Part shown: piece after piece, positions 43,915 to 54,140 of the stretch
How positions within the stretch are numbered: the first letter of the stretch is position 1
Layout: the number at the start of each line of letters is the position of its first letter
From: Zygnema cylindricum
Lineage: Eukaryota; Streptophyta; Zygnematophyceae; Zygnematales; Zygnemataceae
Direction of reading: 5' to 3'
Length of the DNA: 64,000 bases
Assembly (NCBI GenBank): GCA_037447655.1
Contig: JBBHKE010001395.1
Coordinates: 434,001-498,000 of the forward strand
Made by a program: the position numbers and the translations under genes
Notes under the pieces: model-generated
Told to the model about the DNA's origin: nothing
Seen by the model: only the letters and a program-made list of their open reading frames with translations
Databases searched by the model: none

Positions 43915-44012
43915 TCAAGACGACACTGATATTTGGTCATCAAGACGACAGTCACAAATATTCAGTACTTGGTCATCAAGACGACAGTCACAAAGATTCA
44001 GTACTTTCAGTT
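43915..44012 (-). repeat. 36-bp tandem repeat coding for a 12-residue LRR segment
   Basis: On the minus strand LN.CDCRLDDQV is repeated twice, then a third unit lacks 11 bases (25 instead of 36), which shifts the frame. 'ggtcatcaagacgac' marks the units on the plus strand. Confidence 0.8.
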
Positions 44013-44439
44013 GAGACAAAGTTGTTAAATAAGAAAATGCCTTCAGTCTTGAACAAAAATCCAGTTGAGGAGAGTTTTTCCTATTCAAAATTTGCAAATC
44101 AGAGATCCTAAAGAATCTAATTGCCAAATTTTACAAATTTGAAAGTTTTGGAATGAGGGCGGTAAGCATGGAACCTGTCACTTCTTTTCATACCGGACTG
44201 AGATCGAGTTGTGTTAAACTAGGGAATGTTTCCGGTATTTTCACGAGATTTTCGATTTGACAACAGGTGATTCGTTGTACATTCTCAAGTACAAATGTAC
44301 GGTGTAATTTGGAAGCTAGTGAAAGATTCAGAAGTTCAAAATGACGGTCGAGGAAAAAAATGATGCGAGAAAGAAGATCGCGATTATGTATTATTTTCTC
44401 CGCTTCCATAATTCTATGGCTTCCCGTAAAGCTATGGCC

Positions 44440-44760
44440 ATGGCGGCTTAAAGAGAAGAAAGGGGAAAAGATATAAAAAGTGAAGAGTATAAGGGGAAAG
44501 TGAAGGAGAGAGAGAGGGAGAGAAGCAGCAAGAGTGGAAGAGGGGATCGGAGAATAGGGGGAGAGGAGGAGAGGGGGAGGGGAAGAGAGTGAGATATCGA
44601 TTACGGCTAAGCATATAATGGGGAGGAGAAGAAACATAAATGGAGAAGATGGGAGAAGAAAAGAGGAGAGTGGCAGAAAGAGTAGACAATTTGGACATGG
44701 GAGAGGAGATTCAAAACAAGATGGGAGGGAGGGAGGGAGGGAAGACAAAAATAACTACAA
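44440..44760. repeat. GA-rich low-complexity tract
   Basis: Purine-rich on the plus strand with 'gggagggagggaggga' at the right. Frames on both strands here are compositional. It lies upstream of the F-box-like ATG, where a promoter would be. Confidence 0.7.
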
Positions 44761-45718
44761 TTTTGAAAAAGATTACCGAACGCAGTTTCGAATTCTGGTA
44801 CGGAGATTTTGTGAAGCGTGTTTCTTTTCAAGTGACTCGTATGTTGCTTGCCCTTTTTTCTTGGGCAAAAGCGCTTTCCGTACGTCAGAAAAGCACACGT
44901 TAAGATTGTATAGAATGTGCAAAGGCTTCCACGAAGTCACATAGTGACGCGTGGCACCTCAAATTAACTAGAACTTTGTGTTTCGCGTAAAGAACAAAGT
45001 CAAACTGTCGAAGTCGATATAACCTGTTAACAGTACATCGCAATGTCGACGAGGTGATTTGACAGTGAGATGTACGGACGAAAATTTTCTTGACCAACCA
45101 AACACTTGATTGGACGTTGAATCCTGCGTACAAAAAAGACATACCTGCACTCCAACAAATTTACTCCGCACACGAAGCTGCGGACCTTTACACCTTTTCT
45201 AAGATTGACGGTCAGCGTCGGCGTCGACCCCGCCGAATGTTTCAAACATTTTTTTGGGTTCGGCTATAATATGCTTTGGGTATTTATTTGTTAATGTTTG
45301 TTAATATACTTTGGGCCTCTCTCTCTCCCTCTCCCTCTCCCTCTCACTCTCGTCCATTTGCTTGGTTGCTCATATTGGGGAGATGTGACTCTGTCCTACA
45401 AATATAATAAATAACGGCATTGCTACAATTACATACCACCCATTACAAATAACTACAGAGTTTGCAACTCATTACTGCGACTACAGTTTTAATTGGCGGT
45501 GTTCAGTTCGTTGGGATTTTTTATTATAACGCAGGATATATAAAAATGCACGATGGTAAACCATCTCAGTCCGGGGGTACAAAAGGGGTGGCATGGCCGA
45601 AACTGAAAACCTACCAACAGGGGAATAAAATAACAGCACAACAAAAACAAAAAGAAAAAGAAAACAACAACCAGGAAAATAAAAGCACCCAAACTCAAAA
45701 TGAAAATCACGACAATTG
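44761..45718. other. Intergenic DNA, nothing recognised
   Basis: No supported gene. A CT microsatellite lies at 45316-45352. 45462-45719 is an open plus-strand frame rich in K, Q and N that abuts the tail of the minus-strand non-LTR element and is probably its antisense flank. Confidence 0.5.
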
Positions 45719-45761
45719 ACAAAGCCAGAACTACAACCCCAACCCCAACCTAATTAAATAA

Positions 45762-46478
45762 CTACGAAAAGCAACCCCGTAAGTCCCCCCATCCTGGGGG
45801 AGCACGTTGAGGGAGTTCCGGAACCCGGCGACGATCGATAGCTGCAACAGCTGATCGGAGGAGAATAGAAGCTTGCACTCGTAATAAAGCCACAGATAAG
45901 CGTTGACGATAACAAGAAGTAAGGACCGAAGGTGGAGGGCTCCCTGGTCCTCGACGCTCAAAAGCACGTCGAGCGCAAGTACAGAGAAACTCGTCCATTG
46001 CAACATCCAGACAACCAAAGATCTCGACCGCCATCGGAATAAGGTCATCCATAGGGTCCCGGTGGGCATAATCACGCTCATTCACCTTAGCGGCATCACG
46101 AGCCGCCACCCCAACATGTCGAACCGCTTGACCAACAATTGTAGCTGAAGTAGGGTTCGCCAAAACAATATCACCGAAGATGCGACAAGCACCATCAAGC
46201 AGTACAACATCGATCCGACGCTTGGGAATAATATGAGAAACTTCCCGACGCACAGAAAAGCCCCCCTCTGAAGCGATAGTCGCAACGGCATCGCGAATAG
46301 TGTCGTGCGCCGGGATCAAATCTCCCCCATGGGAGCAACGAAGCAAATGGACACCATCGGCCCCCAAGACGCGACCACATGCACAAACAAGAGAGCCAAG
46401 TAAAGGAGGATGGGGGAGGCCAAGGCGAAACCGGAGGGCGGTGATGAATTGAGCCGGTGAGAATCGGAGAGTGGACAA
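45762..46478 (-). pseudogene. Restriction-like endonuclease domain of the non-LTR element
   Basis: A 238-residue frame. CACGRVLGADGVHLLRC followed by H..IRD is the cysteine/histidine knuckle that precedes the endonuclease in R2-like elements. RRIDVVLLDGACRIFGDIVL fits the PD-(D/E)XK-type pattern with an acidic residue in each strand; the usual PD is ID here. The enzyme nicks target DNA to prime reverse transcription. The final basic helix (RQRLSVALLRVQASILLRSA) is conserved in plant relatives as I remember them. Confidence 0.6.
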
Positions 46479-47266
46479 AATTGGTTTAGCGAAAAGCCAA
46501 GACTCAGAACCAGGTCCGCCACTAGAGAGAAGACGGGCACACGAAGAATCGGAGGGAAGCTCCTTGAGAAGGTCGGATTTAATGGCGGCGACAACCCGAT
46601 CAGAAATCGATTCCTAGACACGTTCAACAGATTTTTTAACAAAGGTGGAGAAAATTGTCACATCCACTAGGGCATCGGGAGGAAGAGAACGTGACGCGTC
46701 CAATAAAGATCGTTGGAAGGCGAACACACCGTCTGAAACCCGGGGGATAACGGTAGCTAGAGCAAGGGTTTCCCCAGCCAAGAAACGGAAAACAAGAGTA
46801 GAGGCAATAAGACACCAACTTCCTAAGTAGGCAGCGGGAGCAACACGAGCAGTGGATAGTAGACCTTACCCCCAAGTAGAGACAGGGAGGGATGCCTGAA
46901 TACGGGCCGATGGCCCAGACTCGCGATCAAACGCCCCCTGACTTAATAGAGTGTGGATGACTTCCATGAGGCGATCGTCAAAAGCCGAGAGAGAGGAGAT
47001 AAATGTTAGAGTGGGGGGGGAAGTACGAGTAAGATAAGAAGGGCGGTGGGGGAAACACTTGGTTAACATAACAAAAGCAACTTGGGGATCGGGAAGGCGA
47101 GGAAGGTCGTCCACTTGGGCTAGATCTGTCTATAAAGCATCATGAAGGAATTGGGTCATGAAAGTTTCCGAACCAAGGGGGCAACCAAGCACTCAAATGC
47201 ATCGGAGGGAGAAGGGGTTTGAAAACCAAGAGGTGGAGTAAACGAAAGTGGAATATCCTGATGAGA
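46479..47266 (-). pseudogene. Thumb/linker region of the non-LTR element, broken
   Basis: After the TAG at 47267 the same register continues (SHQDIPLSFTPPLGFQ). Further pieces are DDLPRLPDPQVAFVMLTKCF, FDDRLMEVIHTLLSQGAFD, AYLGSWCLIASTLVFRFLAG and PDALVDVTIFSTFV, separated by stops. AYLGSW is typical of the region after RT in these elements. Confidence 0.6.
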
Positions 47267-48601
47267 CTAAATAACACACTTCGACGGTTGGACTGAAAGG
47301 TTCAGTTCGGCTAAACGTTCCTTGAAAAAATCATATGCCAACACGACTTGTTCTCTGGGCCCAATAATGTGCGTATCATTTGCGACCGAAGGGAAAAGGC
47401 AAGAAAGGAAGACGGCTGCGGAGGCACGAAGGGCCCGATAATGGGCAAGGGCGAACAAAGGTCTGCCGAGAGGGTCGCCTTGGCGAGTGCCAGTAGTAGA
47501 GGAGAGAGGAATGAGATCACCATCGGCCGAGACGGAAAGGCTCATTTTCAAAGAATAGAAAGCCCTCACAAAGGGGAATAATTGGACAATCGGAGATGGA
47601 GCCGATATATTCTCCGAAAAAATAAAGTTCCGATCCACCGTATTAAAGGCATTGGAAACGTCGACGTGAAGGACCAACCAATCCGGATGTACATCCAATA
47701 AAGCCTGAATCCCGTGGACCACAGCCTCACAACCACCTCTTGTGTTCACTCCAAATTGATGAGGAGAAAAATAACCATAGAAAGCTGGTTGGAGCTGGAG
47801 ACATATCGCACGAGCCACCAATCTATATAAAATCTCTCCCACGGCGATAGGGCAGATCCCACCATTAGGTTTGGCGACTGCCACAAGGCGAGACGCCGTG
47901 AGAAGATCCCAAATCCGTGGGGGAACATCCCCACTAGCAATAAAGGAACATACTCGAAAAAAACACATCGAACCCTCGGGCACCCGATTCAAGGGGCAAA
48001 ACATCGCGAAACAACTCATTTGCCGTGCCCAAGGGGCCCCCCGCTGAAAGGTGAGGAGAAGAGCTAAGAGCCTTAATGAAAACCTCCCAATCCAAAGTAA
48101 AACTCTCAGAAGGCTTAAAGGCGTGGATTGAAGGGGGTAAAGGGGAAGGGGCAAGGGGGTGGAGAGCTCGAAGCACCTCAATAGTGGAAGAAGATCCGGA
48201 GGCAGGGGTGAATGGCTGTAGGGCCCAACCGCTCGAGAAAGCTCACCAACACGGCCTAAGTGAATTGCTCGACAATAAGAGGCCAAGACATCCGATGGCC
48301 TATGCGGCCGACGTGGTATGAAAGAGGTGCTCGATACCCGATCCTCATGCTCGGCGTGGAGGGCCTTCCAATCACCACGAAGGAATCGGCGACAACGGGC
48401 CCTAGTTTCTCTAGCCCCACTGCCCCCTCCACGATCTGGAAGGACTAACACCCAGAGAGAGAACATAAGAAGTAGGTGCCAAGGAGCAATGCCCGTCGGG
48501 TTTGAAGAAATGTGGGACAAGGGGAGGTGGAGGGCATCTTGTACTATTGTCCTGACGGCCATAGGAATACGGGTGTACAATCGCGGGCGGGGAGCTCCCA
48601 A
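47267..48601 (-). pseudogene. Reverse transcriptase of the non-LTR element, catalytic site mutated
   Basis: A 444-residue frame. RT motifs: LVAVAKPNGGICPIAVGEIL (fingers), VLHVDVSNAFNTVDR (motif A, Asp at about residue 314), TGTRQGDPLGRPLFALA (motif B). Motif C reads PSVANDTHIIGP where the family has ADD; the first catalytic Asp (residue 408, codon at 47378-47380) is Asn. The frame ends at a TAG where homologous sequence continues. The N-terminal 100 residues hold RCRRFLRGDWKALHAE. Confidence 0.75.
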
Positions 48602-48860
48602 ATAGTAAGCCCCAAAACATCTAGCTCACGAACGAAATTCCAATCCTCATTTGTGGGGCCGGAGGGGAGTGTGATCGACGACGATTGAGGAGAGGTGATA
48701 GACAAAGGACTACCCAGGGTTATACAATGTTGACAACTCCGTGTGTGAAGGGAAATACCGGCCCCAACGGCAAAAAGGTGTTGACACCTAGGATATTCCA
48801 AACGCCTAGAAGATTTACGAGGTTTGGGGGGTGGTGGGGGAGGGAGAAGGGAATAAGAAG
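48602..48860 (-). pseudogene. N-terminal zinc-finger region of the non-LTR element
   Basis: YPRCQHLFAVGAGISLHTRS followed by CQH resembles the CX2CX12HX3-4C/H finger at the N terminus of R2-like proteins with the first Cys replaced. NEDWNFVRELDVLGLTIWEL follows. It is in a different register from RT. Confidence 0.4.
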
Positions 48861-49011
48861 GGCTTCCGGAAATGGTCAATAAGTCAAAGAAGCCATGGGA
48901 ATTGGGAGGGTGTGAGGAAGAGAAGACGTGGGAGAGGAAATGGAACCATGTGGGATGGATGGGGAAATTGGTAGTGGGCCAGAATATAACATAAAGTTTG
49001 ATGTCGGAAAA

Positions 49012-49126
49012 GAAGGGGGGGGGAGAGGGGGGAGGAGGAGGGGGGGGGGGGGGAAGAGGGGGAAGGAGAGAATTCAAGTCTCGGTTCTCGGTGTGTAAGG
49101 GGTTTAGGGCGGGGGGGGGGGGGGGA
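49012..49126. repeat. Poly-G low-complexity tracts
   Basis: G-runs of up to 14 near 49040 and 49110-49123, alternating with GGA. They open polyproline or polyglycine frames that are not genes. The length of such runs is unreliable in assemblies. Confidence 0.8.
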
Positions 49127-49369
49127 GGAGGAGAGAGCAAAGAAATGTTTGTTTGTTGTTTTTTTTTGTTTTGTATTTTTTTTTTGAGTGATTGTCTACG
49201 TGTGTTTGTGTGCGCGCGTTTTGTGCGTTTGATTTTTGGAACTCGCTATTTGGGGGGATGGGGAGTCAAGCAATTCATGGGGAGAGGGGGGGGGGAGCTA
49301 GTAATGACCTAGGTGGGTCACACCTGTGGTTTCGCTAATGTGGGTGAAGTTGCCAGCAGCCGCAGGCCG

Positions 49370-49860
49370 GATCCGGAGGTACATGATTACGAGGAGTAGA
49401 TGCTGTCGTGTAGTGAAGGAGGAAAAGACGACATAGCGTAGATCCGGAGGTACATGATTACGAGGAATAGATGCTGTCGCGTAGTGAGGGAGGAAAAAAC
49501 GACATAGCGTAGATCCGGAGGTGTATGATTACGAGTACATGCTGTCGCGTAGTGAGGGAGGAAAAGACGACATAGCTTAGATCCGGAGGTGCAGGATTAC
49601 GTGGAGTACATGCTGTCGCGTAGTGAGGGAGTAAAAAACGACATAGCGTAGATCCGGAGGTGTAGGATTACGAGTACATGCTGTCGCGTAGTGAGGGAAG
49701 AAAAGACGACATAGCGTAGATCCGGAGGTGCAGGATTACGAGGAGTACATGCTGTCGCGTAGTGAGGGAGGAAAAGACGACATAGCGTAAATCCGGAGGT
49801 GCAGGATTACGAGGAGTACATGCTGTCTCATAGTGAGGGAGTAAAAAACGACATAGTGTC
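49370..49860 (+). repeat. Seven-unit 71/68-bp minisatellite
   Basis: Units begin 'gatccggaggt' at 49370, 49441, 49512, 49580, 49651, 49719 and (aatccgg) 49790. Spacing is 71 or 68; the 68-bp units lack 'gag' after 'gattac'. Each contains 'acatgctgtcgcgtagtgag' and 'gacgacatagcg'. There are no spacers, so it is a satellite and not a CRISPR array. Confidence 0.9.
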
Positions 49861-51690
49861 GATGAGACCCTATAAAGGCCCCTTTGTTTTCCCCTCGTAT
49901 TTCCACACTTGAAAGAATCCCATATTGTTTTTCTAAGACGTTAATTCCCTTGTGCCTCAAATGTCCTGCGTATTATTGACCCGCCAGATCGAGCTATTTC
50001 TCCTTTTTAACATCTTCTTAAATAATGTTTTCTGAGTCTAGCTTTAAGTCAAATTTTACAAATGCCTCCCTTTAGTGAGTGTGGTCCTCTCGTCTATGGA
50101 GCTGAGATTTGTAGTCTTCCCAAGCATCATGTGACAACATGTCACTGACAAATATATCCATGGACCTTGAGTCCAACTGTCAAATGATCCATATTATACA
50201 GAAAACCATCCAGAAAACAGTTTATTCTGGTTAAAGTGCACATAAGTGAAGAGAAAAAACAGCGGGCCAGCCAGAATTTTGAAAAGAAGCAAGAAAAGAT
50301 AAGGAAAAAAAAACAAAAAAGACATGGAATGGATGGAAATGTTAAAAAAAATAGGAACAGACAAACTTTTGCAAAGAATACAAAACAACGAATATGCATA
50401 GATTCCTCTCTGCAGGAAGAGGAAACTTCCGACTATTTGTGATTACATTTTTCTACTATCAAAAAATAAAGAAGAGAGGGCATGATCTATTCGTCCGTGG
50501 ACACCAATACAAAACAAAAACAGATGAATCATTAACTTGGGTTAAAATTATCCGAGTTAGTTACAATGATATTGCCAGCTTCTAAAAGACAACTTCCTCT
50601 TGAATGCCCGGTGAATTCAAATTCGGTACAAACCCCAGATTGCCTCAAATAACTTGCACATATCGACTCCTGAGGATTCTCGATCTCCATCATTCTTGGT
50701 CATCCTCGATACTGTTTCCGGATTGGTCTGGATTCTATCAATCACCACTGCTGTTTTGTTCAAGTTAAGAGATTATGGCGAGATTTTGAACACCTCCCGT
50801 TTCATCTCAGTAATAGCAGCAAAAATACTTTCTTAAAATTTCGTTCTTTAACTTTCTTTCTTTAACTTTCTTTCGTTAACTTGCCTGTCTGGCACACGAT
50901 CATTGCACTGAATAGTCCTGGGTTTGTTTTTTTTTTTTGCAATTCAGTTTTGGTAGGAAAAGAAGGCTCATGACTTTTGAAAGTTGATCCTCGAGCTATT
51001 ACTCAAGAATGCTGGGTGAGGGCGAGCCGTCGAACAATTTATAAGGGCAATCTCTTTTATCTATTTTTAGTCAAATGGTAAATTAAAAAACAATATTGAC
51101 TTCAACCTGTTGAACTTTGTGTTCACGTCACTTGCCTGTCAAAACTCCCTCTTTGCTCACTCTCTCAATCTGCAAGCATAAAAAATGCATAAAACAGAGT
51201 AGAAAGCCATAAACAGAACAAACGAGAAAAACGAATAGGTTTTAATTATCAATAATTGGCCAGCGGTTACCAGCGGTTTTTTCTACCGTTGTCAATCACT
51301 AATTCAATGCCTGTTTTATATTATATTCAATTATAATAAAATAATTATATGTTTCTGATAATTTCATTTATTCTGGATAAATATAGTTTTTACATTAATT
51401 GCAACAATAGTAACATTTTTCCTATTTACTTTAATCATTTACTACACCGTAAATTGTTGTAATTGTAAAGAAATTATTATTGTGGGGCTTGTAATAGTGT
51501 TACTAATCCTAGTTTTGTTCAAATAACATAGCTGGCTTTTAACAGCTTAAAGAATAAACGTTAGAAAATATTATTATTCGAATTCAGGTCCAAGGGATAA
51601 AATTTAGGGGCACCAACACAGCGTCATTGACACTAATAACGATACACAGTGTACTACATTTTTTAACACTATATTTTAAATAACAATAAC
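49861..51690. other. Intergenic or 3'-flanking DNA
   Basis: No gene recognised. Any last coding exon and 3' UTR of the golgin gene would lie here, since its most C-terminal visible exon ends at a splice donor at 51697-51698. 51240-51680 is AT-rich and ends in a family M terminus ('gacactaataacgatacaca', 51630-51650). Confidence 0.45.
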
Positions 51691-51698
51691 CTCCTCAC

Positions 51699-51773
51699 CT
51701 GGTTCACAAGCAGGTCGATCTGTTCGCGATACATCTGCTTCACATCAGCCAAGTCCGCCTTCAGCTCCTCAAC
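51699..51773 (-). CDS. GC5: Golgin exon, Rab-binding C-terminal coil
   Basis: 25 codons, VEELKADLADVKQMYREQID to LLVNQ, in phase 0. Corresponds to the extreme C terminus of the TMF Rab6-binding coil. Bounded by tttgggcag and gtgagg; a donor here implies at least one further short exon or use of a stop in the intron. Confidence 0.8.
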
Positions 51774-54101
51774 CTGCCCAAATCCCCCATATATAAAATA
51801 CATCCAAACCCATTTAGTGTAGTTCAGTTCATGGACACAAATAACAAAACGATAAACTCTATGAGGTCCAAATCCTTGAGTAAATTATTTGCCATTGTCT
51901 CTTGAGTAACATTCCCTGTGTTTATCAAACTCCAAATGGTAAAATCCATGAGTAGATTATTTGCCATTATCTCGTGCATAGTATTCTCCATGTTTATCAC
52001 CGGTGCTAATTTCTAAGGCAATACCACATAACAACCGGATTAGGACTTGATGGATAGCCCAGTACATGGATAGTTGATCCATCCAAGTCCCGTTTCTTTG
52101 ACCTTGTCAATATTAAATCATCACAATCTGTACCTTGCAAGATATCGCTAGCGATTACAATATGAAACCGATGGACTGAAACAGCAGTTATCAGCAGCCA
52201 AATACTTGGCATACATCAACAAAACTGCATCAAAACACAGCGCCAAACATTCTTAAATGTTGAATAATGATGCCAAAACTCAATGAAGACGCAATCATCA
52301 CAGTACCTGCTCATCTCTCTCGCCCATGAGCTCCAACGCCGAGGAGTGTCTTCGTCTGAGGGCCTCTAGCTCAGCCCGAAGGCTTGGAAGGGAGAGTGAC
52401 TCATTTCGAAATTGTTCGCACTGCAGGAATCAAATATCAAAGAGTTTAAGGTGACTGAAACCACAGCGCCGGGTATATTTTATTGTCATTAACTCTAATT
52501 TAAGTCCCAGCGACGAGGACTATTTTGACTCGGCCACCAAAATAGCCTTAAAACAAAACAAGTACTACGTTAAACAATATTGTATGTTCAGGGGGCCAAA
52601 AAACCCGCCACTATTTATCGTTGTTAACGCTAATAGCCATTCGCGCAGTATTCAACAGACAACCTTATCCATTAATCGTGATCAATTACAAAACAGTTAT
52701 TACTTTCTGGCTCAAGACATATGCCACCTACACCTCAGTGATCTGCCTTTCTCATCTCCGGTTATCTTTCTTCAATCAACATAAAATTTTCCTTTTGCAA
52801 TTGCATTAACACCATAATTGTTGAAAGATGTCTTACTCATTAAGGAAAGAGTCCCAGAAGACAAAACCATCTACCTCACTGATTCGAACCTCCCACCTCA
52901 ATTAAATTTCTTGACTTAAACATAAAGCCAGCCTTGCAATTACATTTAGATTCTCAAAGCTGGTGCTGCAAAGGATGAAAAGAAAGCGCAACGACTACCC
53001 ACCAAATTCTTCTCAACAGCTAAAAGATGCCAGTGGGTACCCTGCTTCTCCATGTAACACTCAACACAGGAATCCGGCAAAGCTGGAATATTTTGTCATT
53101 TTGTGCTTTAAACAGTGTGAAATGTGACCATATTGAATCCAATAATAGGATTGGGAATATTCTATACCAGTTTGTATCCATTTAATGTGAAGGAAGAGCC
53201 CGATTGCCTTTCACGAGCAACAGAACCAAGGCTAGGTGGAAGCTTTGTCGAGACGTCAAAGCAAAAAGGAGCCACTGTCTAAGTCCGGCAGAGAATTGCA
53301 TGACCCACCTGCTGCGTAGTGCTAACAAGCTCCTCGGCAAGTGAGTCACGTGTAGCCTCTAACGCCGCCTGTTATGCCCACCTCTCCCCCTTCCCGTGTC
53401 ACATTCTTGAGCCCAGCAACTATCAGAACAACTATTACAATAACTACTATCAAGGACTATTAGAAAAACTATTGCAACAACTATTACATCAACTATTACA
53501 ACAACCGTTGGAACAACCATTACAACAACAATACCGTGTATCACTATTACAGATATGTTTTCTTTACCACTTAAAACATTTTTTCTCCGTGCACACTTGT
53601 AAATCTGACGGGTTGCAATTGAAAGGAAAGATTCTCACCTTCCGATGGCGGTCGCCCACTGAAAATTGGACATGTATGCATGGAGAAAAGATGTTATAAG
53701 TGGAAAAAAAATCATTAACACTAATAGCAATACACGGTGTACTACACCAACTACTACAACAACTATTTCAAGAGCTACCCAGAACTCGTCAAGGTCCTGA
53801 TCTCTTTCAGAGAATCGAAAGCACCGAAGAGGCAAAGTGAGAGCTGAGAGAGCGCACCACACGTGCTGCATATCCAGCGAGCTCGCCGTCCTTATGTCGC
53901 ATCATGGCCTCAACTTGCTCCATGGTGGCTGCTGGTAAGAGCCCTTGTCTATGTCCCCCAAAGGGAGACACAGGACCAAACTGATCTGCTGAATGGACAC
54001 TGAGACTGGCTGCCAAAAACGCACTCTCGTCTGCACTTCCTCCACTGCTTGCGCTTGACGTATGTCGTAGCACCCGTCCTGCAAGGCGGGAGAGAGGGAC
54101 A

Positions 54102-54140
<39 letters not shown>

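Larger units (their letters stand above)
42878..44409 (-). pseudogene. F-box/leucine-rich-repeat-like gene, apparently decayed
   Basis: Minus strand. The ATG at 44409 opens MEAEKIIHNRDLLSRIIFFL with RHFELLNLSLASKLHRTFV, which resembles an F-box helix region used to dock on SKP1 in SCF ubiquitin ligases. It runs to FPSLTQLDLSP and a possible splice donor at about 44195 (CCG/GTATGA), with a candidate acceptor near 44083 (TTTTGAATAG). LRR-like segments follow: LTTLSQLKVLNLCDCRLDDQ, KGCHLLQDLTLACSDCEVTV, LRRLTLERNCWTMDDR, LTSLVVDFEWNL, and CPNLEDLSAPAGNKTLRCIL with GVKGLRKLEVIE at the end. Frame shifts at about 43735 and 43915 and a 61-bp duplication near 43012-43132 break continuity. F-box assignment is moderate; LRR spacing is clear. 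Confidence 0.5.
45720..49000 (-). mobile_element. Non-LTR retrotransposon with restriction-like endonuclease, inactive
   Basis: Minus strand, no LTRs. In order: a zinc-finger-like N terminus near 48780-48740, reverse transcriptase (48601-47267), a broken thumb/linker (47266-46500), and a C-terminal CCHC-like knuckle plus restriction-like endonuclease (46478-45762). This order is that of early-branching R2-like lineages, not of L1-like elements with an N-terminal apurinic endonuclease. At least two in-frame stops and the loss of a catalytic Asp show it is dead. The boundaries are estimates; no target duplication or A-tail was found. Confidence 0.7.

Noticed and set aside
45462-45719. An 85-residue plus-strand protein rich in K, Q and N
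   Set aside because: No family, no context; it lies at the tail of the minus-strand non-LTR element and its composition explains the open frame.
49370-49860. Regular repeats reminiscent of a CRISPR array
   Set aside because: Units are contiguous and nearly identical over the full 71 bp with no unique spacers, in a nuclear-type genome; it is a minisatellite.
50654-50836. A 60-residue frame as the last golgin exon or a new gene
   Set aside because: It is on the plus strand, the minus strand there has stops, and no motif supports it.
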